In this document: piece after piece, positions 22,991-31,111 of the stretch
Layout of the letters: each line of letters opens with the position of its first letter
Position numbering within the stretch: the stretch's first letter is position 1
Source of the DNA: Rhodanobacter sp.
GTDB taxonomy: Bacteria > Pseudomonadota > Gammaproteobacteria > Xanthomonadales > Rhodanobacteraceae
Assembly (NCBI GenBank): GCA_024711345.1
Contig: JANJTA010000027.1
Location: 1-59,562, forward strand
Reading direction: 5' to 3'
DNA length: 59,562 nt
Notes under the pieces: generated by a model
What the model saw: only the letters and a program-made list of their open reading frames with translations
The model's database searches: none
What the model was told of the DNA's origin: nothing
Program-made: the position numbers and the translations under genes

Positions 22991-24304
22991 ATGTTCAGCT
23001 ACTACCTCGAACTGGCCCTGCGCAGCCTGAAACGCAGCCCCGGCCTCACCGCGCTGATGGTGCTGGCGATCGGCTTCGGCGTGGCCGCGTCGATGACCAC
23101 CTGGTCGGTGTTCCGCGCGGTGTCGGGCGACCCGATCCCGTGGAAGTCGGCGCAGCTGTTCGTGCCGCAGATCGACAACTGGGGGCCGAACGGGCGCAGC
23201 AGCGACGGCGAGCCGCCGAACGCGATGGACTATGCCGACGCGATGGCGCTGATGCGCGACCACCGCGCCAAGCGGCAGTCGGCGATGTACCAGATCTCGC
23301 CGTCGGTGGTGCCGGCCGAGGCCGGCAAGCATCCGATGAACGTCAGCGGCCACGCGGTCTACGGCGAGTTCTTCCCGATGCTGGACGTGCCGTTCAAGTA
23401 CGGCAGCGGCTGGAGCGCGAGCGACGACGAGAGCCGCGCATTGGTGGCGGTGATCAGCAGCAAGCTCAACCAGAAGCTGTTCGGCGGCGCCGCCAGCGTG
23501 GGCCGCTCGGTCAACATCGAGGGCAAGGATTACCGCGTGGTCGGTGTGCTCGACGACTGGAACCCGCAGCCGCGCTTCTACGACGTGGTCAACAGCGGCG
23601 GTTTCTCGGTCAACGGCGACGACGTGTTCCTGCCATTCCTCACCGCGATCCAGGCGGACCTGCCGAACGACGGCAATACCAACTGCAACGCGGTGCCCAA
23701 GGAGTCCGGCTTCGTCGGCCTGCAGCGTTCCGAATGCGTGTGGATCGCCTACATGGCCGAGCTGGACGCCGGCGCGGTGGCCGCGTATCGCGATTATCTG
23801 GACGGCTACGCGCGCGACCAGCAGCGCGCCGGACGCTTCGCCTGGGCGCCGAACGGCCGCCTGCGCGACCTGCGCGCATGGCTGGACAACCAGCACGTGG
23901 TGCCCAGCGATACCAAGGTCTCGCTGCTGGTGGCGCTGGGCCTGCTGCTGGTGTGCCTGGTGAACACGGTGGGCCTGCTGCTGGCGAAGTTCCTGCGCCG
24001 CAGCAGCGAGATCGGCGTGCGCCGCGCGCTGGGTGCGCCGCGTGCGGCGATCTACGCGCAGTTCATCACCGAGGCCGGCATCGTCGGCCTGGCCGGCGGC
24101 GTGCTGGGCCTGCTGCTCACCGGCGTGGGCGTGGCCAGCGTGGGCTGGGTATTGCCGAAGGACATCGCCGCACTGGCGCGGCTGGACGTGTCGCTGCTGC
24201 TGCTCACCCTGCTGGTGGCCGTGATCGCCACGGTGCTGGCCGGCCTGTATCCCACCTTCCGCGCTTCGCGCGTGCAGCCCGCGTGGCAGCTGAAGAGTAA
24301 TTAG
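22991..24304 (+). CDS. MacB/FtsX-type ABC permease, pair 2 A-subunit
   Basis: This 437-residue A-type permease is closest to the one at 20266: FGVAASMTTWSVFRAVSGDPIP at the N-terminus, LVCLVNTVGLLLAKFLRRS and EIGVRRALGAPR near the C-terminus. The periplasmic core holds Cys232 and Cys249, the same spacing (16 residues between) as in pair 1. The ATG at 22991 follows GGAGAGACGAA and restores the common MxxYYLxLALRSLKR start. A 93-base gap with an R2 repeat separates it from its B partner. Substrate unknown. Confidence 0.92.
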   Translation: MFSYYLELALRSLKRSPGLTALMVLAIGFGVAASMTTWSVFRAVSGDPIPWKSAQLFVPQIDNWGPNGRSSDGEPPNAMDYADAMALMRDHRAKRQSAMYQISPSVVPAEAGKHPMNVSGHAVYGEFFPMLDVPFKYGSGWSASDDESRALVAVISSKLNQKLFGGAASVGRSVNIEGKDYRVVGVLDDWNPQPRFYDVVNSGGFSVNGDDVFLPFLTAIQADLPNDGNTNCNAVPKESGFVGLQRSECVWIAYMAELDAGAVAAYRDYLDGYARDQQRAGRFAWAPNGRLRDLRAWLDNQHVVPSDTKVSLLVALGLLLVCLVNTVGLLLAKFLRRSSEIGVRRALGAPRAAIYAQFITEAGIVGLAGGVLGLLLTGVGVASVGWVLPKDIAALARLDVSLLLLTLLVAVIATVLAGLYPTFRASRVQPAWQLKSN

Positions 24305-24305
24305 T

Positions 24306-24363
24306 GCGCTGTCCCTGCGCAGGAAAGCGGCCATCCATGGCCGCACTTTTCAGACAAAGCCGG
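24306..24363 (+). repeat. intergenic repeat R2 at the A-B junction of pair 2
   Basis: GCGCTGTCCCTGCGC, a short spacer and the palindrome GCGGCCATCCATGGCCGC (24327-24344) are followed by CTTTTCAGA and AAAGCCGG. The same blocks in the same order occur at 29660-29719. It lies directly after the A-subunit stop and could act as a partial terminator. Confidence 0.8.
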
Positions 24364-24397
24364 CCCAATCGTCAGATCTACGCAAGGAACAAAGCTC

Positions 24398-25654
24398 ATG
24401 AAACTGCACCCCATCCTCGCCGCGCTGCGCAAGCACAAGGCCGGCACCGTGCTGATCGCGCTGCAGATCGCGCTGACCCTGGCGATCGTGTGCAACGCGG
24501 TGTTCATCATCGGCCAGCGCATCGAGCGGGTGAACCGGCCCACCGGGCTGGACGAGAGCAACCTGTTCCTGATCAGCCAGCAGTGGGTGGGCGCGCCCAG
24601 CGCCGACACGCCCGACGGCGTGGAGAAGCTGGACGCGATGCAGCGCGAGGATCTCGCCGCGCTGCGCCAGCTGCCGGACGTGGTCTCGGTGGCGCCGATC
24701 AACTCGATACCGCTGCTCAACTCCTCCTGGACCGGTTCGGTGTCGCTCAAGCCGGGCGCCCAGCTGGGCGGCAAGGGCAATACCCGCACCGCGTACTACT
24801 TCACCGACGAGCAGGCGCTGTCCACGCTGGGGCTGCGGCTGGTGGCCGGCCGCGCCTTCACGGCCGGCGACGTGCAGCACCAGGGCTTCCGCGACCAGCG
24901 CGAGCGGCCGATCGCCATCATCACCAGGCAGCTGGCGGACAAGTTGTTCCCGCAGGGCAGTGCGGTCGGCAAGGTGATGTACACCGACGGCAGCAGCGCC
25001 CCGACCACCGTGGTCGGCGTGGTGGAGCGCCTGCAGATTCCCGCCAGCGGCAGCTGGGGCAACGAGTTCGTGTGGAACTCGACGCTGATCCCGACCCGGC
25101 TCGACGCGAACTTCGCGCGCTACGCGGTGCGCACCAAGCCGGGCCGGCTGGACGCGGCGATGCGTGCGGTGGCGCCCGTGCTGTACAAGGTGAACCCGCT
25201 GCGCGTGCTCGACGACGACAGCGTCAAGCCGTTCGACGAGATCCGCGCCAAGGCCTACCGCGCCGACCGCGGCATGGCGGTGCTGATGGGCGTGGTCTGC
25301 CTGATCCTGCTGTGCGTCACCGCGGCGGGCATCGTCGGCCTGACCAGCTTCTGGGTCGGCCAGCGCCATCGGCAGATCGGCGTGCGCCGTGCGCTGGGCG
25401 CGCGCAAGGCGGACATCCTGCACTACTTCCAGATCGAGAACCTGCTGATCGCCGGCGCCGGCGTGGTGATCGGCGTGCTGCTGGCGGTGGGCCTGAACCT
25501 GTGGCTGATGACCCACTACGAGATGAGCCGCATCCCGCTGCCCTACGTGCTGACCGGCGTGCTGGCGATGCTGGCGATGGGCCAGGCCGCGGTGTTCGTG
25601 CCGGCCCGGCGCGCCTCCAACGTGCCGCCGGTGGAAGCGACGCGGGCGGCGTGA
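24398..25654 (+). CDS. MacB/FtsX-type ABC permease, pair 2 B-subunit
   Basis: This 418-residue B-type permease starts MKLHPILAALRKHKAG, has helix 1 with VCNAVFIIGQR, and ends VEATRAA. It is closest to the B-subunit at 21587: both have VGLTSFWVGQR and an ALGARxxDIL coupling segment. The periplasmic core (about 45-280) has no cysteine; extra cysteines occur only in helix 2 (VCLILLCVTAAG). A start codon with weak AAGGAAC upstream is supported by alignment with the other four B-subunits. Confidence 0.92.
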   Translation: MKLHPILAALRKHKAGTVLIALQIALTLAIVCNAVFIIGQRIERVNRPTGLDESNLFLISQQWVGAPSADTPDGVEKLDAMQREDLAALRQLPDVVSVAPINSIPLLNSSWTGSVSLKPGAQLGGKGNTRTAYYFTDEQALSTLGLRLVAGRAFTAGDVQHQGFRDQRERPIAIITRQLADKLFPQGSAVGKVMYTDGSSAPTTVVGVVERLQIPASGSWGNEFVWNSTLIPTRLDANFARYAVRTKPGRLDAAMRAVAPVLYKVNPLRVLDDDSVKPFDEIRAKAYRADRGMAVLMGVVCLILLCVTAAGIVGLTSFWVGQRHRQIGVRRALGARKADILHYFQIENLLIAGAGVVIGVLLAVGLNLWLMTHYEMSRIPLPYVLTGVLAMLAMGQAAVFVPARRASNVPPVEATRAA

Positions 25655-25754
25655 ATTGCGCCGGGAATAAGGAATCGGCAAAGGCAACGATCGCACGCCT
25701 TGGCTCTTCCCATTCCCGATTCTCCACTTCCTTCCTCCGAAGGAGACACCGAAG

Positions 25755-27065
25755 GTGATCGGCTACTATCTCAACCTCGCCCTGCGCAGCCTCAAGCGCA
25801 ACAAGGTGCTGACCGCGTTGATGGTGCTGGCGATCGCCGTCGGCATCGGTGCATCGATGACCACATTGACGGTGCTGCACGTGCTTTCCGGCGACCCGCT
25901 GCCCGGCAAGAGCGGTGAACTGTATTACCCCCAGATCGACCCGCAGGATGCGCGTGGCATGATGCCCGGCACGATGCCGCCGGAGCAGGTCACCCTGATC
26001 GACGGGACGAACCTGTTGCGCGCCAGGCAGGCGGATCGCCAGGCGCTGATGGCTGGCGGTGCGGTGCCGATCCAGCCAGATGCTTCGGCGCTCGACCCGT
26101 TCTATGTGGAGGCGCGTTACACCACGGCAGATTTTTTCGCCATGTTCGATGTGCCGTTCCTGTACGGCCACGGCTGGACCGGCATCGATGACGAGGCGCA
26201 TGTCCGCGACGTGGTGATCGCGCGCGAGCTCAACGAAAAGCTGTTCAAGGGCGCCGACAGCGTGGGGCGCACGCTGCGCATCGGCGGCACCATGTTCCGC
26301 ATCGCCGGCGTGCTCGACAGTTGGCGGCCCAACCCGCATTTCTACGACCTCACCACCGGTTCCTACAACTACTACGAACAGGCTTTCCTACCGTTGCAGA
26401 CCGCGCTGGAACTGCGTTTCGCCAAGAACGGCTCCAATGATTGCTGGGGCAACGGCACCGGTGGCGTAGTGGGCGGCGCCTATCCCTCGGCGACATGTGT
26501 GTGGCTGCAATTCTGGGTGGAGCTGGACAGTCCGGCCAGGGCTGCGGCGTACCGGCAGTTCCTGGTCCGCTACTCGGAGGAACAGAAGGCGTTGGGCCGC
26601 TTCCAGCGCGCACCGAACGTGCAGTTGCGCAACCTGATGCAATGGCTGGATCACAACGGTGTCGTGCCGAGTGACGTGCGCCTGCAGGCGTGGCTGGCGT
26701 TCGGGTTCCTGCTGGTGTGCCTGGTCAACACCGTTGGCCTGATGCTGGCGAAGTTCCTGCGCCGCTCGGGCGAGCTGGGCGTGCGGCGCGCGCTGGGTGC
26801 ATCCAGGCGCGCGCTATTGGCGCAACTGCTGATCGAGTCGGCGGTGGTCGGAACTGCCGGCGGAATCGGCGGCCTGTTGCTGGCCTTCTTCGGGCTGTGG
26901 CTGGTTCGGCACAGGTCGTCGGATTACGCGGCGTTGGTCCACCTCGATGCGGCGATGCTGCTGGTCACTTTCGCGCTCGCGATCAGCGCCAGTCTGTTGG
27001 CCGGCCTGTTGCCAGCGTGGCGTGCCAGCAAGGTCGCGCCCGCACTGCAATTGAAGAGCAATTGA
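25755..27065 (+). CDS. MacB/FtsX-type ABC permease, pair 3 A-subunit
   Basis: This 436-residue permease begins at GTG 25755 after AAGGAGACACC and belongs to the second A subfamily, marked MTTLTVLHVLSGDPLPGKSG. The core holds Cys230 and Cys248. The C-terminal half shows LVCLVNTVGLMLAKFLRRSGEL and GVRRALGASRRALLAQ. Codon use is less GC-biased than in pairs 4 and 5: the shared RYT-ADFFAMFDVPF stretch is written here with more T- and A-ending codons than in the gene at 28360. The B partner starts one base after its stop codon. Confidence 0.92.
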   Translation: MIGYYLNLALRSLKRNKVLTALMVLAIAVGIGASMTTLTVLHVLSGDPLPGKSGELYYPQIDPQDARGMMPGTMPPEQVTLIDGTNLLRARQADRQALMAGGAVPIQPDASALDPFYVEARYTTADFFAMFDVPFLYGHGWTGIDDEAHVRDVVIARELNEKLFKGADSVGRTLRIGGTMFRIAGVLDSWRPNPHFYDLTTGSYNYYEQAFLPLQTALELRFAKNGSNDCWGNGTGGVVGGAYPSATCVWLQFWVELDSPARAAAYRQFLVRYSEEQKALGRFQRAPNVQLRNLMQWLDHNGVVPSDVRLQAWLAFGFLLVCLVNTVGLMLAKFLRRSGELGVRRALGASRRALLAQLLIESAVVGTAGGIGGLLLAFFGLWLVRHRSSDYAALVHLDAAMLLVTFALAISASLLAGLLPAWRASKVAPALQLKSN

Positions 27066-27066
27066 C

Positions 27067-28299
27067 ATGGACATCCTGCCCATCCTCGCCACGCTGCGCC
27101 GGCACAAGGTCATCCTCTGGCTGCTGATGCTGGAGATCGCATTGAGTTGCGCCATCATCTGCAATGGCGTGTTCCTGATCGCGCAGCGCCTGCAGCATAT
27201 GGACATTCCCAGTGGCGTCGCCGAACACGAACTGGTGCAGATCCAGCAAGCGCCTATCGTGCCGCCTCCGGATCGCTACGCACGGGCGCAGGAAGATCTC
27301 GCGATGCTGCGGCAGATTCCCGGCGTGCGGGCAGTCGGCATGAGCAACCAGGTTCCCTTTGGCGGTTCGTCTTCGAACGGCAACGTGATGCTCTCGCCGA
27401 CGCAGCCGCATCCGACGCTGAGTGCTGCCGAGTATTTCGGCGAGAACCTTGTGCAGACACTGGGTTTGCATCTGATCGCAGGGCGTACCTTGCGGACCGA
27501 CGAATACGTCGATGCCGACGTGGTGATCCGGGCGCTCGCCGATGGCAGCAGCGAGGGCTTTCCCATGCCGATGCTCGTCAGTCAGGCCCTGGCCGTGCGT
27601 CTGTGGCCGCAACAGAACCCGCTCGGCAAGTTGATCTGGCTCGCGCCCACCGCGAGCTTCCGCGTGGTGGGCGTCGTGGAGACATTGGCGCGCGCGAATG
27701 CCTACAACACCGCCACCGCGCAGTATTCGATGATCATTCCGCTGCACATGGGCGCGGACAAGGATCAGAGCTACCTGCTGCGTACCCGGCCCGAAGACCG
27801 ACCGCGCGTGCTCGCGGCGGCGGTGGCGGCGCTGAAACGCGCGGACCCGGCGCGCGTGATCATGCATTCACGCAGCTTCGACCAGATCCGCAGCGATTAC
27901 TTCCAGGACGACCAGGCGATGGCGGGCATGCTGGTCAGCGTGATCGTGGCGGTGCTGCTGGTGACGGGGCTCGGCATCGTCGGCCTTGCGAGCTTCTGGG
28001 TCGCGCAACGTCGCAAGCAGATCGGCATCCGTCGCGCGCTCGGCGCGACGCGCATCGACATCCTGCACTACTTCCAGACCGAGAACTTCCTGATCGTCAC
28101 GTTTGGCATCGTGATCGGGATGCTGCTGGCCTACGGTCTCAGCCTGTGGCTGATGATGCACTACGAACTGCCGCATCTGCCGGGCATTTACTTCCCGGTC
28201 GGCGCACTGGCGCTGTGGATCATCGGTCAACTGGCCGTGCTCGGCCCGGCGCTACGCGCGGCGGCGGTGCCGCCGGTGGTGGCCACGCGATCGGTGTGA
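27067..28299 (+). CDS. MacB/FtsX-type ABC permease, pair 3 B-subunit
   Basis: This 410-residue B-type permease starts MDILPILATLRRHKVI, with helix 1 EIALSCAIICNGVFLIAQR. It ends RAAAVPPVVATRSV, a tail shared with the B-subunits at 29743 and 32440 but not with those of pairs 1 and 2. The coupling segment is FWVAQRRKQIGIRRALGATR. The periplasmic core has no cysteine. The gene starts one base after the A-subunit stop, the tightest junction in the cluster, which favours equal production of both halves. Confidence 0.92.
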   Translation: MDILPILATLRRHKVILWLLMLEIALSCAIICNGVFLIAQRLQHMDIPSGVAEHELVQIQQAPIVPPPDRYARAQEDLAMLRQIPGVRAVGMSNQVPFGGSSSNGNVMLSPTQPHPTLSAAEYFGENLVQTLGLHLIAGRTLRTDEYVDADVVIRALADGSSEGFPMPMLVSQALAVRLWPQQNPLGKLIWLAPTASFRVVGVVETLARANAYNTATAQYSMIIPLHMGADKDQSYLLRTRPEDRPRVLAAAVAALKRADPARVIMHSRSFDQIRSDYFQDDQAMAGMLVSVIVAVLLVTGLGIVGLASFWVAQRRKQIGIRRALGATRIDILHYFQTENFLIVTFGIVIGMLLAYGLSLWLMMHYELPHLPGIYFPVGALALWIIGQLAVLGPALRAAAVPPVVATRSV

Positions 28300-28309
28300 C
28301 GTTTCTTTA

Positions 28310-28334
28310 CCCTTCTCCTGCAAGCAGGGGAGGG
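28310..28334. repeat. short R1-type hairpin between pairs 3 and 4
   Basis: CCCTTCTCCTGC and GCAGGGGAGGG form an imperfect inverted repeat in the 60-base gap between permease pairs. It is a reduced form of the R1 arm seen at 19384 and 41614. Confidence 0.55.
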
Positions 28335-28359
28335 CCATGACCGGAGATGGAGTGACGCG

Positions 28360-29658
28360 ATGCTTGGCTACTACCTCGACCTCGCCCTGCGCAGCCTGAA
28401 GCGCAACAAGGCGCTGACCGCGCTGATGGTGCTGGCGATCGCGCTGGGCATCGGCGCCAGCATGACCACGCTCACCGTGCTGCACGTGCTGTCGGGCGAT
28501 CCGCTGCCGGGCAAGAGCGGCAAGCTGTTCTATCCGCAGCTCGATCCGCAGGACATGGACGGCTACAAGCCGCAGGGCGAACCGCCGGCGCAGGTCGGCT
28601 GGATCGACGGCATGGCCTTGCTGCATGCCAAGCGTGCCCGCTACCAGGCCCTGATGACCGGCGGCGCGGTGCCGATCCAGCCGGCGCAGTCCGCGATCGA
28701 GCCGTTCTTCGAGAACGCGCGCTACACCTCCGCCGACTTCTTCGCGATGTTCGACGTGCCGTTTCTCTACGGACATGGCTGGAATGCGGCCGACGACGAA
28801 GCCGGTGCGCGCGTGGCGGTGCTCACCCGCGAACTCAACGACAAGCTGTTCGGCGGCAAGGACAGCACCGGGCAGACCCTGCGCATGGACGACGTGGCGT
28901 TCCGCATCGTCGGCGTGCTCGACAGCTGGCGGCCGACGCCGCATTTCTACGACCTCATGACCGGCAGCTATTCCGCCGACGAGGGCGTGTTCGTGCCGCT
29001 GACCACGGCGACGGACCTGAAGTTCGCCCACAACGGTTCGACCGACTGCTGGGGCAAGGGCTTCAGCGACAACATGAAGACCGCCACCTGCACCTGGCTG
29101 CAGTTCTGGGTGCAACTGGACACGCCGGCCGAGGCGGCCGCCTACCGGGAATACCTGCTGAACTATTCGCGCGAGCAGCAGGCGCTGGGCCGCTTCCAGC
29201 GACCGCCCAATGTTCGCCTGCGCGATGTGATGGGCTGGCTGGATTACAACAAGGTGGTGCCCAGCGACGTGCGCCTGCAGGTGTGGCTGGCGTTCGGCTT
29301 CCTGCTGGTGTGCCTGGTCAACACGGTCGGGCTGATGCTGGCCAAGTTCCTGCGCCGCGCGGCCGAACTCGGCGTGCGGCGCGCGCTGGGCGCTTCGCGC
29401 CGGTCGCTGTTCGCGCAACTGCTGGTCGAGGCCGGGGCGGTCGGCCTGGTCGGCGGTACCGGCGGCCTGCTGCTGGCGCTGGCCGGCCTGTGGCTGGTGC
29501 GCCGGCAACCCTCGGATTACGCCGCGCTGGCGCACCTGGACCTGCCGATGCTGCTGGCGACGTTCGCCTTTGCCGTAGTGGCCACCCTGCTGGCCGGCCT
29601 GCTGCCCGCGTGGCGAGCCTGCCTGATTCCGCCTGCGCTGCAACTGAAGAGCAATTAG
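28360..29658 (+). CDS. MacB/FtsX-type ABC permease, pair 4 A-subunit
   Basis: This 432-residue A-type permease is closest to those at 25755 and 31112. Its first 55 residues are nearly identical to theirs (MLGYYLDLALRSLKRN, then MTTLTVLHVLSGDPLPGKSG). The periplasmic domain differs more and carries Cys230 and Cys244. Near the C-terminus it shows LVCLVNTVGLMLAKFLRRA and GVRRALGASRRSLFAQ. An 84-base gap with an R2 repeat separates it from its partner. A strongly conserved membrane part with a divergent periplasmic part suggests diversified substrate contacts. Confidence 0.92.
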   Translation: MLGYYLDLALRSLKRNKALTALMVLAIALGIGASMTTLTVLHVLSGDPLPGKSGKLFYPQLDPQDMDGYKPQGEPPAQVGWIDGMALLHAKRARYQALMTGGAVPIQPAQSAIEPFFENARYTSADFFAMFDVPFLYGHGWNAADDEAGARVAVLTRELNDKLFGGKDSTGQTLRMDDVAFRIVGVLDSWRPTPHFYDLMTGSYSADEGVFVPLTTATDLKFAHNGSTDCWGKGFSDNMKTATCTWLQFWVQLDTPAEAAAYREYLLNYSREQQALGRFQRPPNVRLRDVMGWLDYNKVVPSDVRLQVWLAFGFLLVCLVNTVGLMLAKFLRRAAELGVRRALGASRRSLFAQLLVEAGAVGLVGGTGGLLLALAGLWLVRRQPSDYAALAHLDLPMLLATFAFAVVATLLAGLLPAWRACLIPPALQLKSN

Positions 29659-29659
29659 G

Positions 29660-29719
29660 GCGCTGTCCCTGCGCGTGGAAGCGGCCATCCATGGCCGCCC
29701 TTCTCAAGAAAACCGGCTC
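29660..29719 (+). repeat. intergenic repeat R2 at the A-B junction of pair 4
   Basis: It carries the same blocks as the copy at 24306: GCGCTGTCCCTGCGC, the palindrome GCGGCCATCCATGGCCGC (29681-29698), CTTCTCAAG and AAACCGGCTC. Pairs 2 and 4 belong to different permease subfamilies, so the shared repeat more likely reflects separate insertion than duplication with the genes. Confidence 0.8.
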
Positions 29720-29742
29720 CGGCCGGAGTGCGAGGCATCATC

Positions 29743-30966
29743 GTGGAACTGCGACCCATACTCTCGACCCTGCGTCGACACCGGATTCCCGCGCTGCTGC
29801 TGGTGCTGGAGATAGCGCTGACCTGCGCCATCGTCTGCAACGCCGTGTTCCTGATCAGCCAGCGCCTGCAGCGCACCCAAATGGCCAGCGGCGTGGCCGA
29901 GAGCGAGCTGGTGCAGATCCAGCTGGCCGCCATCGGCAAGCCGGCCGATGCCAAGGCACGCGCGCAGGAAGACCTGGCCTTGCTGCGGCAGCTTCCCGGC
30001 GTGACCGCCGCGGCGCTGGTCAGCCAGGTGCCGTTTACCAACAGTTCCTCGAATACCGGCATCAAGCTCGACCCGGCGCAGAAGTTGCCCACGCTCAACG
30101 CCACCATGTACATGGGCGAGGGGCTGATCGGAACCTACGGCGTCCGGCTGGTGGCGGGGCGCGATTTCCAGGCCGACGAGTACCTGGACTTCGACGCCAT
30201 GAAAAGCGACCCCAACCTGCAGAGCAAGGTGGGCTCGGTCATCGTCACGCAGGCGCTGGGCGAACGCCTGTGGCCGGGCCAGAGCCCGCTGGGCAAGAAC
30301 ATTTATCTCGGCGAGACCTCGGTACGGGTGATCGGCGTGGTGCAGGCGCTGATCCGGCCCTCGCTGTTCATGGGCGACGACGCGGCGCAGTGGACCATGA
30401 TCTTCCCGCTGCGCATGAGCGCCGCCAGCGCCTCGCGCTATGTGCTGCGTACGGCGTCCGGGCAGCGTGAAGCCGTGCTGGAAGGCGCAGCCAAGGCACT
30501 GCGCAAGGCCGACCCGCATCGCATCATCCTCGAGAAGAAGACACTGGACGACATCCGCCGCGAGTTCTTCCGGAACGACCGCGCCATGGCCGGCATCCTG
30601 GTCGGCGTGATCATCGCGCTGCTGGTGGTCACCGCGCTGGGCATCGTCGGGCTGGCCAGCTTCTGGGTGGCCCAGCGGCGCCGCACCATCGGCGTGCGCC
30701 GCGCGCTGGGCGCCACCCGCCGCAACATCCTCAACTATTTCCAGACCGAGAACTTCCTGCTCGCCACGATCGGCATCGCGCTGGGCATGGTGCTGGCCTA
30801 CGGCATCAACCTGTTCCTGATGACCCATTACGAGTTGCCGCGGTTGCCGCCCATCTATTTCCCGGTCGGCGCGGTGGTGCTGTGGCTGATCGGACAGGCG
30901 GCGGTGCTCGGCCCGGCGCTGCGCGCCGCGGCGGTGCCGCCGGTGGTGGCGACGCGGAGCGTGTGA
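29743..30966 (+). CDS. MacB/FtsX-type ABC permease, pair 4 B-subunit
   Basis: This protein of about 407 residues begins at GTG 29743, giving MELRPILSTLRRHRIP in register with the other B-subunits. A GTG at 29728 would add five residues. Helix 1 is EIALTCAIVCNAVFLISQR, the coupling segment FWVAQRRRTIGVRRALGATR, and the end RAAAVPPVVATRSV. The periplasmic core lacks cysteine. It belongs with the B-subunits of pairs 3 and 5. An R1 repeat fills the 145-base gap to the next pair. Confidence 0.91.
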   Translation: MELRPILSTLRRHRIPALLLVLEIALTCAIVCNAVFLISQRLQRTQMASGVAESELVQIQLAAIGKPADAKARAQEDLALLRQLPGVTAAALVSQVPFTNSSSNTGIKLDPAQKLPTLNATMYMGEGLIGTYGVRLVAGRDFQADEYLDFDAMKSDPNLQSKVGSVIVTQALGERLWPGQSPLGKNIYLGETSVRVIGVVQALIRPSLFMGDDAAQWTMIFPLRMSAASASRYVLRTASGQREAVLEGAAKALRKADPHRIILEKKTLDDIRREFFRNDRAMAGILVGVIIALLVVTALGIVGLASFWVAQRRRTIGVRRALGATRRNILNYFQTENFLLATIGIALGMVLAYGINLFLMTHYELPRLPPIYFPVGAVVLWLIGQAAVLGPALRAAAVPPVVATRSV

Positions 30967-30975
30967 TGAGGCTTT

Positions 30976-31090
30976 TCCCCTCTCCCTCCGGGAGAGGGTG
31001 CCCGACGGGCGGGAGAAGGGACGGGCGGAGCGAAGCATTGCGCGCTGCCCGAACCCTCTCCCCCAACCCCTCCCCCGGTGGGGGAGGGGA
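30976..31090. repeat. dispersed intergenic repeat R1, between pair 4 and pair 5
   Basis: CCCCTCTCCCTCCGGGAGAGGG is followed by GGACGGGCGGAGCG, AACCCTCTCCCCCAACCCC and a closing GGGGGAGGGG. Block order is the same as in the copies at 22839 and, inside valS, 48218. Confidence 0.8.
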
Positions 31091-31111
31091 GTTCAACCAC
31101 GGAGACATGGG

